Source: an uncultured bacterium
GTDB lineage: Bacteria; Verrucomicrobiota; Kiritimatiellia; CAIVKH01
Assembly: GCA_903906425.1 (NCBI GenBank)
Contig: CAIVKH010000109.1
Span: 1 to 62,522, forward strand
Direction: 5' to 3'
DNA: 62,522 nt
The notes beneath the pieces were generated by a model. The model was not told the DNA's origin and made no database searches. It saw only the letters and a list, made by a program, of their open reading frames with translations. Positions 43,401 to 51,686 of the stretch are shown piece by piece. Made by a program: the position numbers and the translations under genes. The stretch's first letter is position 1; every line of letters begins with the position of its first letter.

Positions 43401-46217
43401 TGCTCCATTTGTAATCCAACTGAAGTTATTTGTCGGAAGCGCATAACCGAAGTCACCAAAACGATAGTTCTCAAGGGTGACGCCTTTAAGACCGTTCTTG
43501 GCTTTCCGCGCGAAATCTTCCGCCGAAGTACCCCCGTCGTCGAAGCGGTAGTAGGCCAGAAGGCTGTCGCGCGTATATCCGCCGCTGCCATCCTTGTCGT
43601 TATAGAGAACGCTGGTCACCGGAGTGCCGATCGCTCCCTCAAATATCGAGTTTGTGCCGCAGGCGAGAAGAATGTCTGCCGAGGACTGGTAGATTCCATT
43701 CCCATCGTCAATCCAGTAATTCCCGCCATTGACGAGCACGTTGGTCAGGGACGCGCCGGGTTCGCCTTCAAAGAGCGAGCCGCCGTTGACAAGCATCGTA
43801 TCGTTTGAACTGTAGAAGTAACCGCCGGGCGTATGGGATATCCAAACATCATCACCGTTGTTCTGTGGAAGCAACTTGAACGCATAGTTGGCCAGTTGCT
43901 GTTCTGTGCAGGCCAGTCCCCAAATTCGGATTTCATCGAGCATGAGTTTGTTGACGAAGCTTCCAGATGAAACACCAAACGAAAGGATGTTTGTCGAAGG
44001 ATACATGAGAGATGAGACGCTATCGCCGAAGACTTGTTTGGCGACATATAGAACACCCTGGATATGCAGCGACAGGTTGTTATTCTTGTGGTCCCATTCT
44101 GCCGCAATATGAATCCACTGGTTGGTGGGAAGCGCGTTGGCTGTGACTGTCTGCCGGGATCCATTAATGTCGGCGGTCAGGACGGGAATGTTGTTCGAAA
44201 GTTGCAGCCGATAGACGATACGGTTATTGCCAGAGAGCGAGGTGTTGAAATTGATAAGATCGCCGGACATGCCGGTGTCGAGCAACTTGACGAGGCATTC
44301 GATTGTCCAGTCTCGGCGCTGCAAATCTTCTCGGAAACCCGCGGGAATGCCGTTGGTCGCGATGGCCGGCTCCGGATCCGGGATTACAATGCCGCTTGTG
44401 CTGGTGATGAGCGCTGATCGCATGATAAACGGATCGGTCGAGTCTACGGGACTGGATGGCGCGGTACCAGCCGGTGGATTAATTTCCAAATTGTCAGGAA
44501 TCCCGTCATCATCGGAATCCCATGCGTTCGTCATGGTGCCCCAGCCAATCGAAGCCGTAGGCAATGCGCCCCCGAGTGTTTCGGAACGGTTGATGCCCGT
44601 GCCAACCCGCGGGTTGGTGATGGGCGTGACCACGGCGTTGGTCAGCAGCCAGCGCCATTGATAAGTCGAATCGGGCCGCCAGTTATGAATGTTGGGATTG
44701 GTTTCATCGCCGGTCCCGTTGACGTAAGGTTTGGTTGCGGAGCGATTGCCATCAGCGCCAAGATACTCTTCATAGTTCAAGAGTCCGTCCCCGTCGGGAT
44801 CGCCAAAAGCGCCGTTGTTGCCGGTTGCGTCGCGCGGATCAAGGCCGAATTCGACTTCCCATCCATCAGGTAGCCCATCATTATCGGTGTCGTGGCCCGC
44901 CGGGATATTTTCGTTTACAAGATCATAACCTGTTCCATCGGTCGGATCGGTCCAGCCCACGGCGGCGTCGCGCAGTGCGTTTCGGTTCTGCAGTGCGTCC
45001 ACAGGCAGTAGATTGTTCATGCCCGGGAATGACAGGGCTTGTCCTCCGAAGACAGGGCCTCCCAGCTTGCATACGCGGATAGCCGTGCCGTCGTAGGCGA
45101 GATATGTGCTGTAGGCAAATGGTATGCGCCCGCCTCCCCACAGCCACTTGTCCTCGTTCGCGCCGCCTTGGCGGAAGGATTTCTGTAGGCACTGTTCGCG
45201 GTAGTTACTCAGGCCGTCCTGATCGGGATCGGCCATGGCTATGGAGAGGTCAACAAAGCTGTTGGTAGGGATGGAAGTGAGGATGCCGTGTGAGGGATCA
45301 ATGCCGCCAGCCGGGTCATACCAAGCCGCCTCGAAGCTGTCCACGAGCAGGTCAAAGTCGCTGTCTATGTCGAGCGGATTGAGGGTGTCGATGGTGGCAT
45401 TCTGTTTTGCTATGTGAATTCCATTTTCATAGCGATCTTCCTGCATGGGCGGGACATGGTCAATGCCGAGATACTCTTGCAGATTGGAAAGGCCATCGCC
45501 GTCTGCATCAGCGGCGGCATCGAAATTCGTTGGATTGAGTCCCGTCAAGAGGGCCCCGTCGCCCTTATATTTGACCTCGAATGCGTCATCCATGCCATCG
45601 TCATCGCTATCCCATTTCGCAGGGTTCGTGCCGAAGTTATATTCCTGTATATTGGTCAGTCCGTCTTTGTCGGGATCGTCATCCTTGCCGAAGCCGAGCG
45701 GGTCAAGTGAATCCTTGAAGTAATGTCCCTCCCACCAATCGAGCAATCCGTCGGCATCGGAATCGTCAACCACCTTGAGGCTCATCGGAGGAGGCGGAGT
45801 TCCCAGCTTGAGCTGGACAGAATTGGGCACGCTGCGCGGGTCGCCGGGGACATAAGTGCCCATATTTGCCGCATCAACCCACGCAATGACCTGATAAGTG
45901 CCATCGGGCAGGCCGGCTCCAAGATTGGCAAAAGCGTGGGCGGTGCTGGGCAATGGCATCGCGCCAGAATCGAGGATTATGACGTCAGATGGAGGCAGTG
46001 TGATATCGGCATCCGCGCTCCAAATCCCGACGCGAAGCACTCCACTGCCGTCACCGTCGCCCGGCACAAGGAAGCCTGGATTGTTGTCAGCCCAGGTTGA
46101 CTTGTCCACCACGGTGCCCGAAACCTGCGCCATGGCGGCGGGTGTCATGGCACATAGCAACACTGCCGCGAACATCGCGGTCCCCCACGAACCCAACCTA
46201 GATGTGAGTTTGTTCAT
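40482..46217 (-). CDS. Giant secreted surface protein: TSP3, LamG, PEGA-like and FG-GAP domains
   Basis: 1911 residues with a signal peptide (MFAAVLLCAMTPAAMAQ). From N to C: a beta domain; a Ca-binding TSP3/dockerin-like stretch (about 150-620) with D-x-D-x-DG loops such as DTDNDGLPDGWEVEFGLD; a LamG-like domain (about 625-790); further TSP3 repeats; a second LamG-like domain (about 1075-1280); four PEGA-like repeats (about 1320-1560, ITRTYIQNGWLLINLEPS); and seven FG-GAP/VCBS repeats (about 1620-1911, GDYDGDGKTDIAVYWPAGG). This is a Ca-dependent adhesin-like architecture. It lies downstream of the pilus secretin and minor pilins in one operon, like a pilus-tip or surface adhesin. GGAAGG precedes the ATG. 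Confidence 0.92.
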   Translation of the reverse strand: MNKLTSRLGSWGTAMFAAVLLCAMTPAAMAQVSGTVVDKSTWADNNPGFLVPGDGDGSGVLRVGIWSADADITLPPSDVIILDSGAMPLPSTAHAFANLGAGLPDGTYQVIAWVDAANMGTYVPGDPRSVPNSVQLKLGTPPPPMSLKVVDDSDADGLLDWWEGHYFKDSLDPLGFGKDDDPDKDGLTNIQEYNFGTNPAKWDSDDDGMDDAFEVKYKGDGALLTGLNPTNFDAAADADGDGLSNLQEYLGIDHVPPMQEDRYENGIHIAKQNATIDTLNPLDIDSDFDLLVDSFEAAWYDPAGGIDPSHGILTSIPTNSFVDLSIAMADPDQDGLSNYREQCLQKSFRQGGANEDKWLWGGGRIPFAYSTYLAYDGTAIRVCKLGGPVFGGQALSFPGMNNLLPVDALQNRNALRDAAVGWTDPTDGTGYDLVNENIPAGHDTDNDGLPDGWEVEFGLDPRDATGNNGAFGDPDGDGLLNYEEYLGADGNRSATKPYVNGTGDETNPNIHNWRPDSTYQWRWLLTNAVVTPITNPRVGTGINRSETLGGALPTASIGWGTMTNAWDSDDDGIPDNLEINPPAGTAPSSPVDSTDPFIMRSALITSTSGIVIPDPEPAIATNGIPAGFREDLQRRDWTIECLVKLLDTGMSGDLINFNTSLSGNNRIVYRLQLSNNIPVLTADINGSRQTVTANALPTNQWIHIAAEWDHKNNNLSLHIQGVLYVAKQVFGDSVSSLMYPSTNILSFGVSSGSFVNKLMLDEIRIWGLACTEQQLANYAFKLLPQNNGDDVWISHTPGGYFYSSNDTMLVNGGSLFEGEPGASLTNVLVNGGNYWIDDGNGIYQSSADILLACGTNSIFEGAIGTPVTSVLYNDKDGSGGYTRDSLLAYYRFDDGGTSAEDFARKAKNGLKGVTLENYRFGDFGYALPTNNFSWITNGAAPVLGVDRMASDDTDGDGLPDAWEVIHGLNPLDDGTGGESSPAAKDGVNGAKGDPDGDKLSNIYEFWSGTNPRASDSDGNGKSDADEDHDGDGLSNLAEQNLGSRPDMIDTDDDGVPDNIEVSNSTSPIDPLDPQISRSVQFGGSQSDYLEVPLALKQRLMSWSVEALANPSSILSGSGTILRRVVEDIAGGSNSLNYVLGIEPNGVGGLQAYAGYIEANGQAFILHGGSIPTGVFTHVAATYNNASATMVLYVGGNAVASNNTYSLSPPLNGRGGNVFVRIGEGFGGLLDEVRLWNVARPPVQISSNSTRTVSMDDPNLVHYFRFDDGQATTNPFPFGTYNQPHGAQDFTYIADWNEQWRHAAVFHGNVTFSNSGGVQPPPMLRVNLAPSDAILLGAQWAVDGGPFNGSGTSIELATGTHTLIFKSVAGWTSPTNETIVLSNGVITTITRTYIQNGWLLINLEPSTISTGAQYRVDGGAFVPGGTVLSNLPAGPHNVDYLPVQGWVEPAGESVTVFSSSTTVLTRTYSQASGRLQIVLSPTNVIAQGAQWRINSGSWYNSGAQIVLQTGNYSADYRSVTGWFAPSNETITILNNTTTILARTYLVDTNSADSDHNGFPDSWEIKYFGHIGIDPNADPDHDGLTNLQEFQIGTDPTKWDTDGDGFSDGYEVLRGSNPLDPLSVPPKKIFNDFDGDGATDIAVYWPVSGNWYIRQSHDGSPLVQNWGYSATTPVPGDYDGDKVTDISVFEPSSGKWYILLSGSKTMKTVTWAFGSDMLIPVPSDYDGDGKDDVAVFVPTMGNWYIANSSGNTTKSLNWGWAEDKPVPGDYDGDGKTDIAVYWPAGGLWYILSSQSGGLLQNKAIQWGWSQALPVPGDYDGDGKTDIAVYVPATGSWYIRQSSNGQLMTGAPINWGWSQAVPIPGDYDNDGKTDIAVYWPAGGLWYIRRSSDGQIMGGQPINWGWSQVMPPHSP

Positions 46218-46322
46218 GGTCGTATCCTTCCCTGCGGTCGATGCCGCCTCAATGAAAACATGTTTCGCATCAGTCTTGCGGATCTTCAACTAACACGTGA
46301 CTCTCTAAACAGCACCGCAATC

Positions 46323-46369
46323 TTCCAATCATTGGAAAACTGGGCGCCCGATTCTTCCAACCATTGGAA
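46323..46369. repeat. Palindrome cluster L (2 copies, 32-bp step)
   Basis: A perfect copy at 46323 and TTCCAACCATTGGAA at 46355. It lies between the giant surface-protein start and the secretin stop, 14 bp from the latter. Confidence 0.97.
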
Positions 46370-46383
46370 AGTGCGCGCCCGAT

Positions 46384-48339
46384 CTATTTCGGCAGCGTGG
46401 CCTTCGGCGTCTTCTTCGTCGCCAGCTCCTCGGCCTTGGCCGCCTCTTCGACTTTCTTCGCCAGATGACGGTGGATCAGCTTCGCCTCTTCCGGTATCCC
46501 GGAAACCTGTGCCAGTGACTCGGGCATCGCGGCGCTTGCGGTGACGAAGATGATAACTTCGTCCTGAATCTTTTCCTTGTGCGTGTGCCGGAAAAGATAT
46601 GTCCCGATAAGCGGAATGTCGCCGAGGACCGGTATCTTCTTCACTACCTCGGTATCCGACGTCTGCGTCAGACCGCCCAGCGCGACGGTGTGTCCGCTCT
46701 GGATGTTGAACTCCGTTGTAATCTCGCGGATCTCGGTGATGGGATAGGTTGTTCCGACCGAGGGGACCGTGTAGGTTCCGCTGATTCTGCTCAGTTCCGG
46801 CGCGAGCTTCAGGCTTATGTTGTTCGATGTGTTCAATGTCGCCGTGACCTTGAGCTTCACGCCGATTTCAATCCAAGGTTTGGCCTGGTCGAGTTGATAG
46901 GTGATCTGCGCGCTGCCGCCGGCAACGCCCGGTTGCTGATTCGCCGTGACATTAGGCTGATTCTGCCCAACGTGAATAACTGCGGTCTGGCCGCTGGCCA
47001 CGATGATTTTTGGATTGGAGACTACTTCAACGCCGGTGTTCTGCTGCAATGCGCTGAGCGTGGCCTGGAATGTGTCCGCCGAGAGAATGGCGGAAAGAGC
47101 CTTGATAACTTCGGTCTGGCCGTAATCAAGGTTCTGCTTGAGGTTGTCCGTCTGCGGAACGACGTTGGGCGTAACTGTGTTCGGGAGGCCAGGCGTTGAG
47201 GCTGGTGTGATGGTTACACTCGAAAATCCCTGGCCACTGACATTCATCGAGCCGCTGTTGTTGATCTGACTTTGAGCGGCAGTATAGTCAGTGTTTGGAC
47301 CCGTGATCGTAGTCCCAGTCCCCCCGCTACCGTGGCCGTCTGCAGCGCCGTTACCGATGTTGGCTTGGGATCCACTGCGGCCGCTAGCATTCTGGACGGT
47401 AGGGTTTGGCCCATTTTGTGGGAGCGAATAATTGACCGCTGTATTAACTCCCACATTGTGCGTCTGGTTATCCTTGTTGATTGAATTGCGGGCAGTTGTG
47501 GTTTTGTTGTATTGCATCTGCGGCGATTGAACGCCGACCGTCCATCCCTGAAGCGACTGCCAGTTGATGCCAAGATCCTTGATCGCCTGGTCATTCAATT
47601 CGACAAACTTGCATTCGATCATCACCTGATCATGGGGTTTGTCGAGCTTTCCTATGACTTCCATGATCTGTTTAAGGGCGGATTCCGGCGCGCGAATGAC
47701 AAGCGCATTCGCCCCGGAGAATCCTGCCACCGTTGAGTTAGACATTCCTGCAATCATCCGTTCGACCACCGGAAGCACATTTGACGAGGTCGTATAGTTG
47801 AGGAAGATGATGTCGGACTTCATCGGTTCCGATCCCATTTCCTCTTTGGCCACCACGGTGTAGATTCCCGACTGCCTCTTCATGAGTGCAAGACCGACGG
47901 AGCCGAGAATTTCCGACAGCGCCGGCTCCCACTGCACATTCTCGAGATGAACCGTCACGTTAGTGCTCGGCAGCGTCGGCGCAACGATGTTCGCATTGGC
48001 GGCGCGGGCAAACATTTGAACAACCTGGTTCACCGGCACATTGTCCAGCGCTATGCTGATCGTGTTGTTTTCAGCGGGCTGAATACCCGTTGGCGTGGGG
48101 TTGCCGCCAGTGGGAACTTCGACGGCCGAAGGCGGCGCCGCAGGGGTAACTGCGGGCGGAGGCGTAACGATAGCCGCGGGTGCGGCCTCAATCGGCATCG
48201 CGGGAGCCGGTGCGACATTTTGCACTGGCGGCGGTGGCGTCACCGGGGCGGTACTATTCGGTTGGGCGACGGCACCGGTCTTCGCGATCACGAACATGGC
48301 TGCACAGATCGCAACCATTTTGCAGGAGTTTGCCTTCAT
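46384..48339 (-). CDS. Type IV pilus/type II secretion-like secretin
   Basis: 651 residues, an outer-membrane channel. A signal peptide and a Pro/Ala-rich linker are followed by an STN-like domain (SIALDNVPVNQVVQMFA, about 95-160), N-domains (ALVIRAPESALKQIMEVIGKL), a Gly/Ser/Asn-rich low-complexity loop (about 300-360), and the secretin core with SNPKIIVASGQTAVIHVGQ, EIREITTEFNIQSGHTVALGG and IPVLGDIPLIGTYLF, all signatures of the gate region. It sits at the end of a pilM-N-O-P-like series in one direction, the Akkermansia order. Substrate is probably the pilus fibre. Confidence 0.96.
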   Translation of the reverse strand: MKANSCKMVAICAAMFVIAKTGAVAQPNSTAPVTPPPPVQNVAPAPAMPIEAAPAAIVTPPPAVTPAAPPSAVEVPTGGNPTPTGIQPAENNTISIALDNVPVNQVVQMFARAANANIVAPTLPSTNVTVHLENVQWEPALSEILGSVGLALMKRQSGIYTVVAKEEMGSEPMKSDIIFLNYTTSSNVLPVVERMIAGMSNSTVAGFSGANALVIRAPESALKQIMEVIGKLDKPHDQVMIECKFVELNDQAIKDLGINWQSLQGWTVGVQSPQMQYNKTTTARNSINKDNQTHNVGVNTAVNYSLPQNGPNPTVQNASGRSGSQANIGNGAADGHGSGGTGTTITGPNTDYTAAQSQINNSGSMNVSGQGFSSVTITPASTPGLPNTVTPNVVPQTDNLKQNLDYGQTEVIKALSAILSADTFQATLSALQQNTGVEVVSNPKIIVASGQTAVIHVGQNQPNVTANQQPGVAGGSAQITYQLDQAKPWIEIGVKLKVTATLNTSNNISLKLAPELSRISGTYTVPSVGTTYPITEIREITTEFNIQSGHTVALGGLTQTSDTEVVKKIPVLGDIPLIGTYLFRHTHKEKIQDEVIIFVTASAAMPESLAQVSGIPEEAKLIHRHLAKKVEEAAKAEELATKKTPKATLPK

Positions 48340-48362
48340 GATTTGTCCCTCATTTCTGTTCG

Positions 48363-48797
48363 TTACTTCACTGGTTCCAGCTTCACGAAAGTCGCTGAAA
48401 CCGCTGTCACTTTAAACCGATAACTGTGGCCTTCTACGTCCACCGACATGCGGTCACCAACACTGACCACCTGTCCGTTAACAACCGCAATCTGCTGGCC
48501 ATTAGCGGCCTTCATGAAGGCACTTACCTGACACTTTGTGCGGATTTTCGCGGCCAATTCTTTTTCTTGCATCAGTATTTGAAGCGGATCGGGCTTTGCC
48601 GGCGTGACCGATGTTTCGACGACTGGTGCGACGTTCGTGACCACCGGCGCGGCGACAACAACAACGCTCGTGGTATCTATGTGTTGATAACCAACCGGCC
48701 AGAATGGATCGCGGACCATTTTCGTATCGTTCGACTCCGCGCGCGCCATGCAGGCGAACGCTGCCAGCGCAAATGATTGTATAAGCCAGTTACGCAC
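48363..48797 (-). CDS. PilP-like pilus assembly protein
   Basis: 144 residues with a signal peptide (FALAAFACMARA). RDPFWPVGYQ near residue 30 and a C-terminal beta segment (GQQIAVVNGQVVSVGDRMSV, then FKVTAVSATFVKLEPV) match the PilP/GspC-like HR domain that binds the secretin in the periplasm. Its start overlaps the PilO-like gene by 8 bp. No inner-membrane helix after the leader. Position between PilO and the secretin supports the call. Confidence 0.8.
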   Translation of the reverse strand: MRNWLIQSFALAAFACMARAESNDTKMVRDPFWPVGYQHIDTTSVVVVAAPVVTNVAPVVETSVTPAKPDPLQILMQEKELAAKIRTKCQVSAFMKAANGQQIAVVNGQVVSVGDRMSVDVEGHSYRFKVTAVSATFVKLEPVK

Positions 48798-49446
48798 CTT
48801 TTTTCGCTTCCTTGACTTGTTTTACTCCTGCGCCACTTTCAAATGGATGTTGTCCTTTTTTGGGATCACGCCACGATGGCCACTCAATTATCATGGTTAT
48901 CACGGGTTTTTCGATATTTCTCGAATCCGTCTGGATTGAAATGCCCGTGATCGCCAACAGCGGGTTCCCCTGCTGCAAGGATCGTACCAAGTTCCGCGCC
49001 TTATCAAAACCACAGGAAAGTTCGACGCGCACCGAATAGGGTTTGAAAGATCGCTTTGCCAGATCCGGTTGGTCCCACCCGGCGGCAGCTGCATCGACAT
49101 CTGCAATCGAGGACACCTCCAGACCCAGCTTGCGTGCCTCCACCGTGACGAGCTGGGAAGCCCATGACAGCGCATTGTCAGGCGGTGGAAGGTCGGCGGA
49201 AAAAGTCTGTTCCAGACTTTTCCTTAATTCTTTCGATTGCTTGTCCAACATGACTTCGCTGTGAATCAGCATCTGTGCCTTTTCAACTTCGCCCCGAAGA
49301 TCGTCCCGCTTTTGCACGAGTCCGGCGTGACCATGAAGAGCCGGCAGCAGCACGAATTGATACAATGCCGCCAATGCCAGGACTGCAACAAGGCCGATGA
49401 GGACCGCCTTCTGCTTCTGATCCTTGTTCATCTGTTGCCAGTTCAT
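48790..49446 (-). CDS. PilO-like pilus assembly protein
   Basis: 218 residues: one membrane helix (AVLIGLVAVLALAALYQFVLLP, about 14-33), a coiled coil (about 40-80, KRDDLRGEVEKAQML) and a ferredoxin-like periplasmic domain (RVELSCGFDKARNLVRSLQQG). This is the PilO type. It overlaps the next gene (PilN-like) by 4 bp. In Akkermansia the corresponding place is taken by Amuc_1100, but length differs, so only position and layout are compared. Confidence 0.85.
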   Translation of the reverse strand: MNWQQMNKDQKQKAVLIGLVAVLALAALYQFVLLPALHGHAGLVQKRDDLRGEVEKAQMLIHSEVMLDKQSKELRKSLEQTFSADLPPPDNALSWASQLVTVEARKLGLEVSSIADVDAAAAGWDQPDLAKRSFKPYSVRVELSCGFDKARNLVRSLQQGNPLLAITGISIQTDSRNIEKPVITMIIEWPSWRDPKKGQHPFESGAGVKQVKEAKKGA

Positions 49447-50108
49447 TCCATTTTCCTCGGCTCGGCCTGGCCCTCGATGGAAAACGATCTGTCCGCCTTG
49501 TCGGTCGGCTGTGTATCCCGCAACATGTGCTGTAGCCGGATCGTCTCGAAAACCGCGCTGAAATTTCGCGAACTTTTGATGTTTTTCACCATTTGTACGG
49601 CGTCATCACCGCCCGCCTCGCCGGCCGCGCGGCCCTGAATCGACAGCCAGTATCGACGCGCGGGCTGGCCCGGTGGCTGCGGCGGTGTCGGCGCGTTCGG
49701 ATCGGTGACCGGGGTTGGCGGCGGTTTGATGATCTCCCAATCGGTCCGCACGCTCAAACGCGTCAACTGGATGGTTGGCGGAATCATCTGGGCAAGTTCG
49801 TCGAACTGATCTGCCCAGTTTGCGCGCGTTTTTCCCCACGGTTGCAATTCCTTCTGATAGGCCAAACACATCGCATAATTCGCGCGTTTCTCTTTGATTG
49901 CCTTGTAACGGCCTTCGATGTTCTGCCAGTCGGTGTTGAGCCGCGCCATGTCGCGCCGCAGTGTAAATTCCTGTTCGATGGCAAACGCCAGCCACAGCAA
50001 AACGACTGCGCCGACAAATCCGCCGACGGCTCCGCCAGCGAACTTCTTGCTGACCGGGCCTTGGTACCGGAATTCCGTCTCGCGCATCAAATCAACGCGA
50101 AGTCTCAT
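49443..50108 (-). CDS. PilN-like pilus assembly protein
   Basis: 221 residues starting MRLRVDLMRETEFRYQGPV. One membrane helix (AGGAVGGFVGAVVLLWLAF, about 25-45) is followed by a short coiled coil and a periplasmic alpha-beta domain (YWLSIQGRAAGEAGGDDAVQ). The N-terminal short peptide before the helix fits PilN binding to PilM. The frame extends to 50225, but the ATG at 50108 overlaps the PilM stop and is preferred. Confidence 0.83.
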   Translation of the reverse strand: MRLRVDLMRETEFRYQGPVSKKFAGGAVGGFVGAVVLLWLAFAIEQEFTLRRDMARLNTDWQNIEGRYKAIKEKRANYAMCLAYQKELQPWGKTRANWADQFDELAQMIPPTIQLTRLSVRTDWEIIKPPPTPVTDPNAPTPPQPPGQPARRYWLSIQGRAAGEAGGDDAVQMVKNIKSSRNFSAVFETIRLQHMLRDTQPTDKADRSFSIEGQAEPRKME

Positions 50109-51112
50109 GGCGTGAGCAACGCTCCTTTCGCCGCTCCGATTGCCGCTGTGAATCGGCTCTGTTGGCCGGCCCATTTTTCTTGGATTGCACCCGATGCAAC
50201 GTTCATGCCCTCCAGCGGGTCCCACATTTGTACGCCGATACCCGTCGCCTTGCGGATTTCATTGATCCAGTATGCGGACATGCTCATTCCGCCGGTGATG
50301 AATGCCGTTGTCACCCGGCAATTTTCCTGCCGTTCCACGAAATCGCGCGAGATCATCATTTGACGAAGAAACGGATCAATCACTTCTCGCACCGCCTGCG
50401 AAATATCAATGGCTCCTTCGCTCATGATGTTCTGCGCCATTTCGCGTTCCACGCCGAGATTTTTTTGGACGTGTTCGACAACCGCGTCGCCGCCCACGTC
50501 CAGTTTGCGCGCCAGAATGATCGCGCCCTTGTTGACAAAAACCATCATGCTTGTTCGCGAGCCGCAGTCCAGCAGGCAGGCGGGCGCATCCGGATTTTTC
50601 GCCACGGGCCCGTCCAATGCCGCGTTCAACGATGCCAGTCCGGAAACTTCGAGCGAAAATGGCGCCGGGGCGCCTTCCTTGAAAAGGTCCAGGATTTCCT
50701 GCACTTCCTTGTCTGGTGCGCCCACCGCCAGTACGCGGTTCTCGTTTTTGTTTCGCACCGGTTGTCCCGAAGGGACATTTGAAAGCCGGAAGGTTGTATC
50801 CAGTCCGATCTGGTCGCGCACCTGCTTTTCGATTTCTGTCGCGTGCGTTCCGGTATGCGCCACCACCCTTACCGCACACGAGGGTGCCGAAAATGTGAGC
50901 GCCACATAATTTGTCGTGAATTGCTTGCCCAGAGGCGGCCGAGCCACGCCGGCCGTGGGGTCCGATCCTGGCGGGAAAATGTCCATTGCCGCCAGTGTGA
51001 ACTGGTCATCCGAGCGCTTCAACCTCACCGCCTTCACGCCCGTTGAACTGAAATCCAATCCCACGATTTCCTGCGGTCTTTTTCTTTCGGACCCGGTAGA
51101 AAATAGATTCAT
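50105..51112 (-). CDS. PilM-like actin-fold ATPase
   Basis: 335 residues, cytoplasmic, with the actin-like ATP-binding layout: GLDFSSTGVKAVRLKRSDDQ near the start, ACLLDCGSRTSMMVFVNKG as phosphate loop 2 and AFITGGMSMSAYWINEI as the adenosine motif. It anchors PilN on the inner face of the membrane. The start was chosen at 51112 (MNLFSTGSERKRP), which overlaps a putative upstream reading. It overlaps PilN by 4 bp. Confidence 0.92.
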   Translation of the reverse strand: MNLFSTGSERKRPQEIVGLDFSSTGVKAVRLKRSDDQFTLAAMDIFPPGSDPTAGVARPPLGKQFTTNYVALTFSAPSCAVRVVAHTGTHATEIEKQVRDQIGLDTTFRLSNVPSGQPVRNKNENRVLAVGAPDKEVQEILDLFKEGAPAPFSLEVSGLASLNAALDGPVAKNPDAPACLLDCGSRTSMMVFVNKGAIILARKLDVGGDAVVEHVQKNLGVEREMAQNIMSEGAIDISQAVREVIDPFLRQMMISRDFVERQENCRVTTAFITGGMSMSAYWINEIRKATGIGVQMWDPLEGMNVASGAIQEKWAGQQSRFTAAIGAAKGALLTP

Positions 51113-51200
51113 CACAATGTCCTTATAGCAATCGCCGCGCGGGCTGGCTAGTGCCAATCAAAAAAAATGTTCGAATCGCCTGCCGCGAACCTCTGTCATT

Positions 51201-51247
51201 TTCCAATGGTTGGAAACGTGCGGATTCGGCTTTTCCAATCATTGGAA
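51201..51247. repeat. Palindrome cluster M (2 copies, 32-bp step)
   Basis: TTCCAATGGTTGGAA at 51201 and a perfect copy at 51233, ending one base before the stop of the gene at 51249. The two pair with each other with one G-U. Confidence 0.97.
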
Positions 51248-51248
51248 A

Positions 51249-51686
51249 CTACTGTGGTAACTGGCCATTTTTGAGCATTCTGTCGAGGTCGGCCTCGGTG
51301 ACCCCGTCGGCACCGACACCGTATTCGCGGATTTGTTGTCTGAGGCGCGCGATCACCTGCGTTTGCATCGTGCGAAGCGTTCCATAATCGAGCTGCTGAA
51401 TGCCAAGGTTCGCCGTGTGGCCGGACTGGTTGGCCAGAGAAAGTTCGGCTGCTTCCGAGCGTTGAACGCTGTCATAATTGCCGGCCGACAGGCTTCCCGC
51501 GGGTGTCGATGACATATGATAGATCATCGGTTTGGCACCTTCCTCGGGCGCCATGACCGCGGATGAGGGCTTCTCCGGCGCGACGGGTTCATTTCTCACA
51601 AAGAGCACGCGGCATCCGAAGAAGACAGCCCCCAGAAGCGCGACGGCCGCCACTGCCGTCTGCCAGTCCAATCTGGCCGGCTTCAT
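51249..51686 (-). CDS. Small membrane protein in pilus operon
   Basis: 145 residues with one N-terminal helix (TAVAAVALLGAVFFGCRVLF, about 10-30) and a polar periplasmic part; the end has RTMQTQVIARLRQQIREYGVG and ADLDRMLKNGQ. I do not recognise the family. It overlaps the gene upstream by 4 bp and stands before pilM, so it probably belongs to the pilus machine. Confidence 0.8.
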   Translation of the reverse strand: MKPARLDWQTAVAAVALLGAVFFGCRVLFVRNEPVAPEKPSSAVMAPEEGAKPMIYHMSSTPAGSLSAGNYDSVQRSEAAELSLANQSGHTANLGIQQLDYGTLRTMQTQVIARLRQQIREYGVGADGVTEADLDRMLKNGQLPQ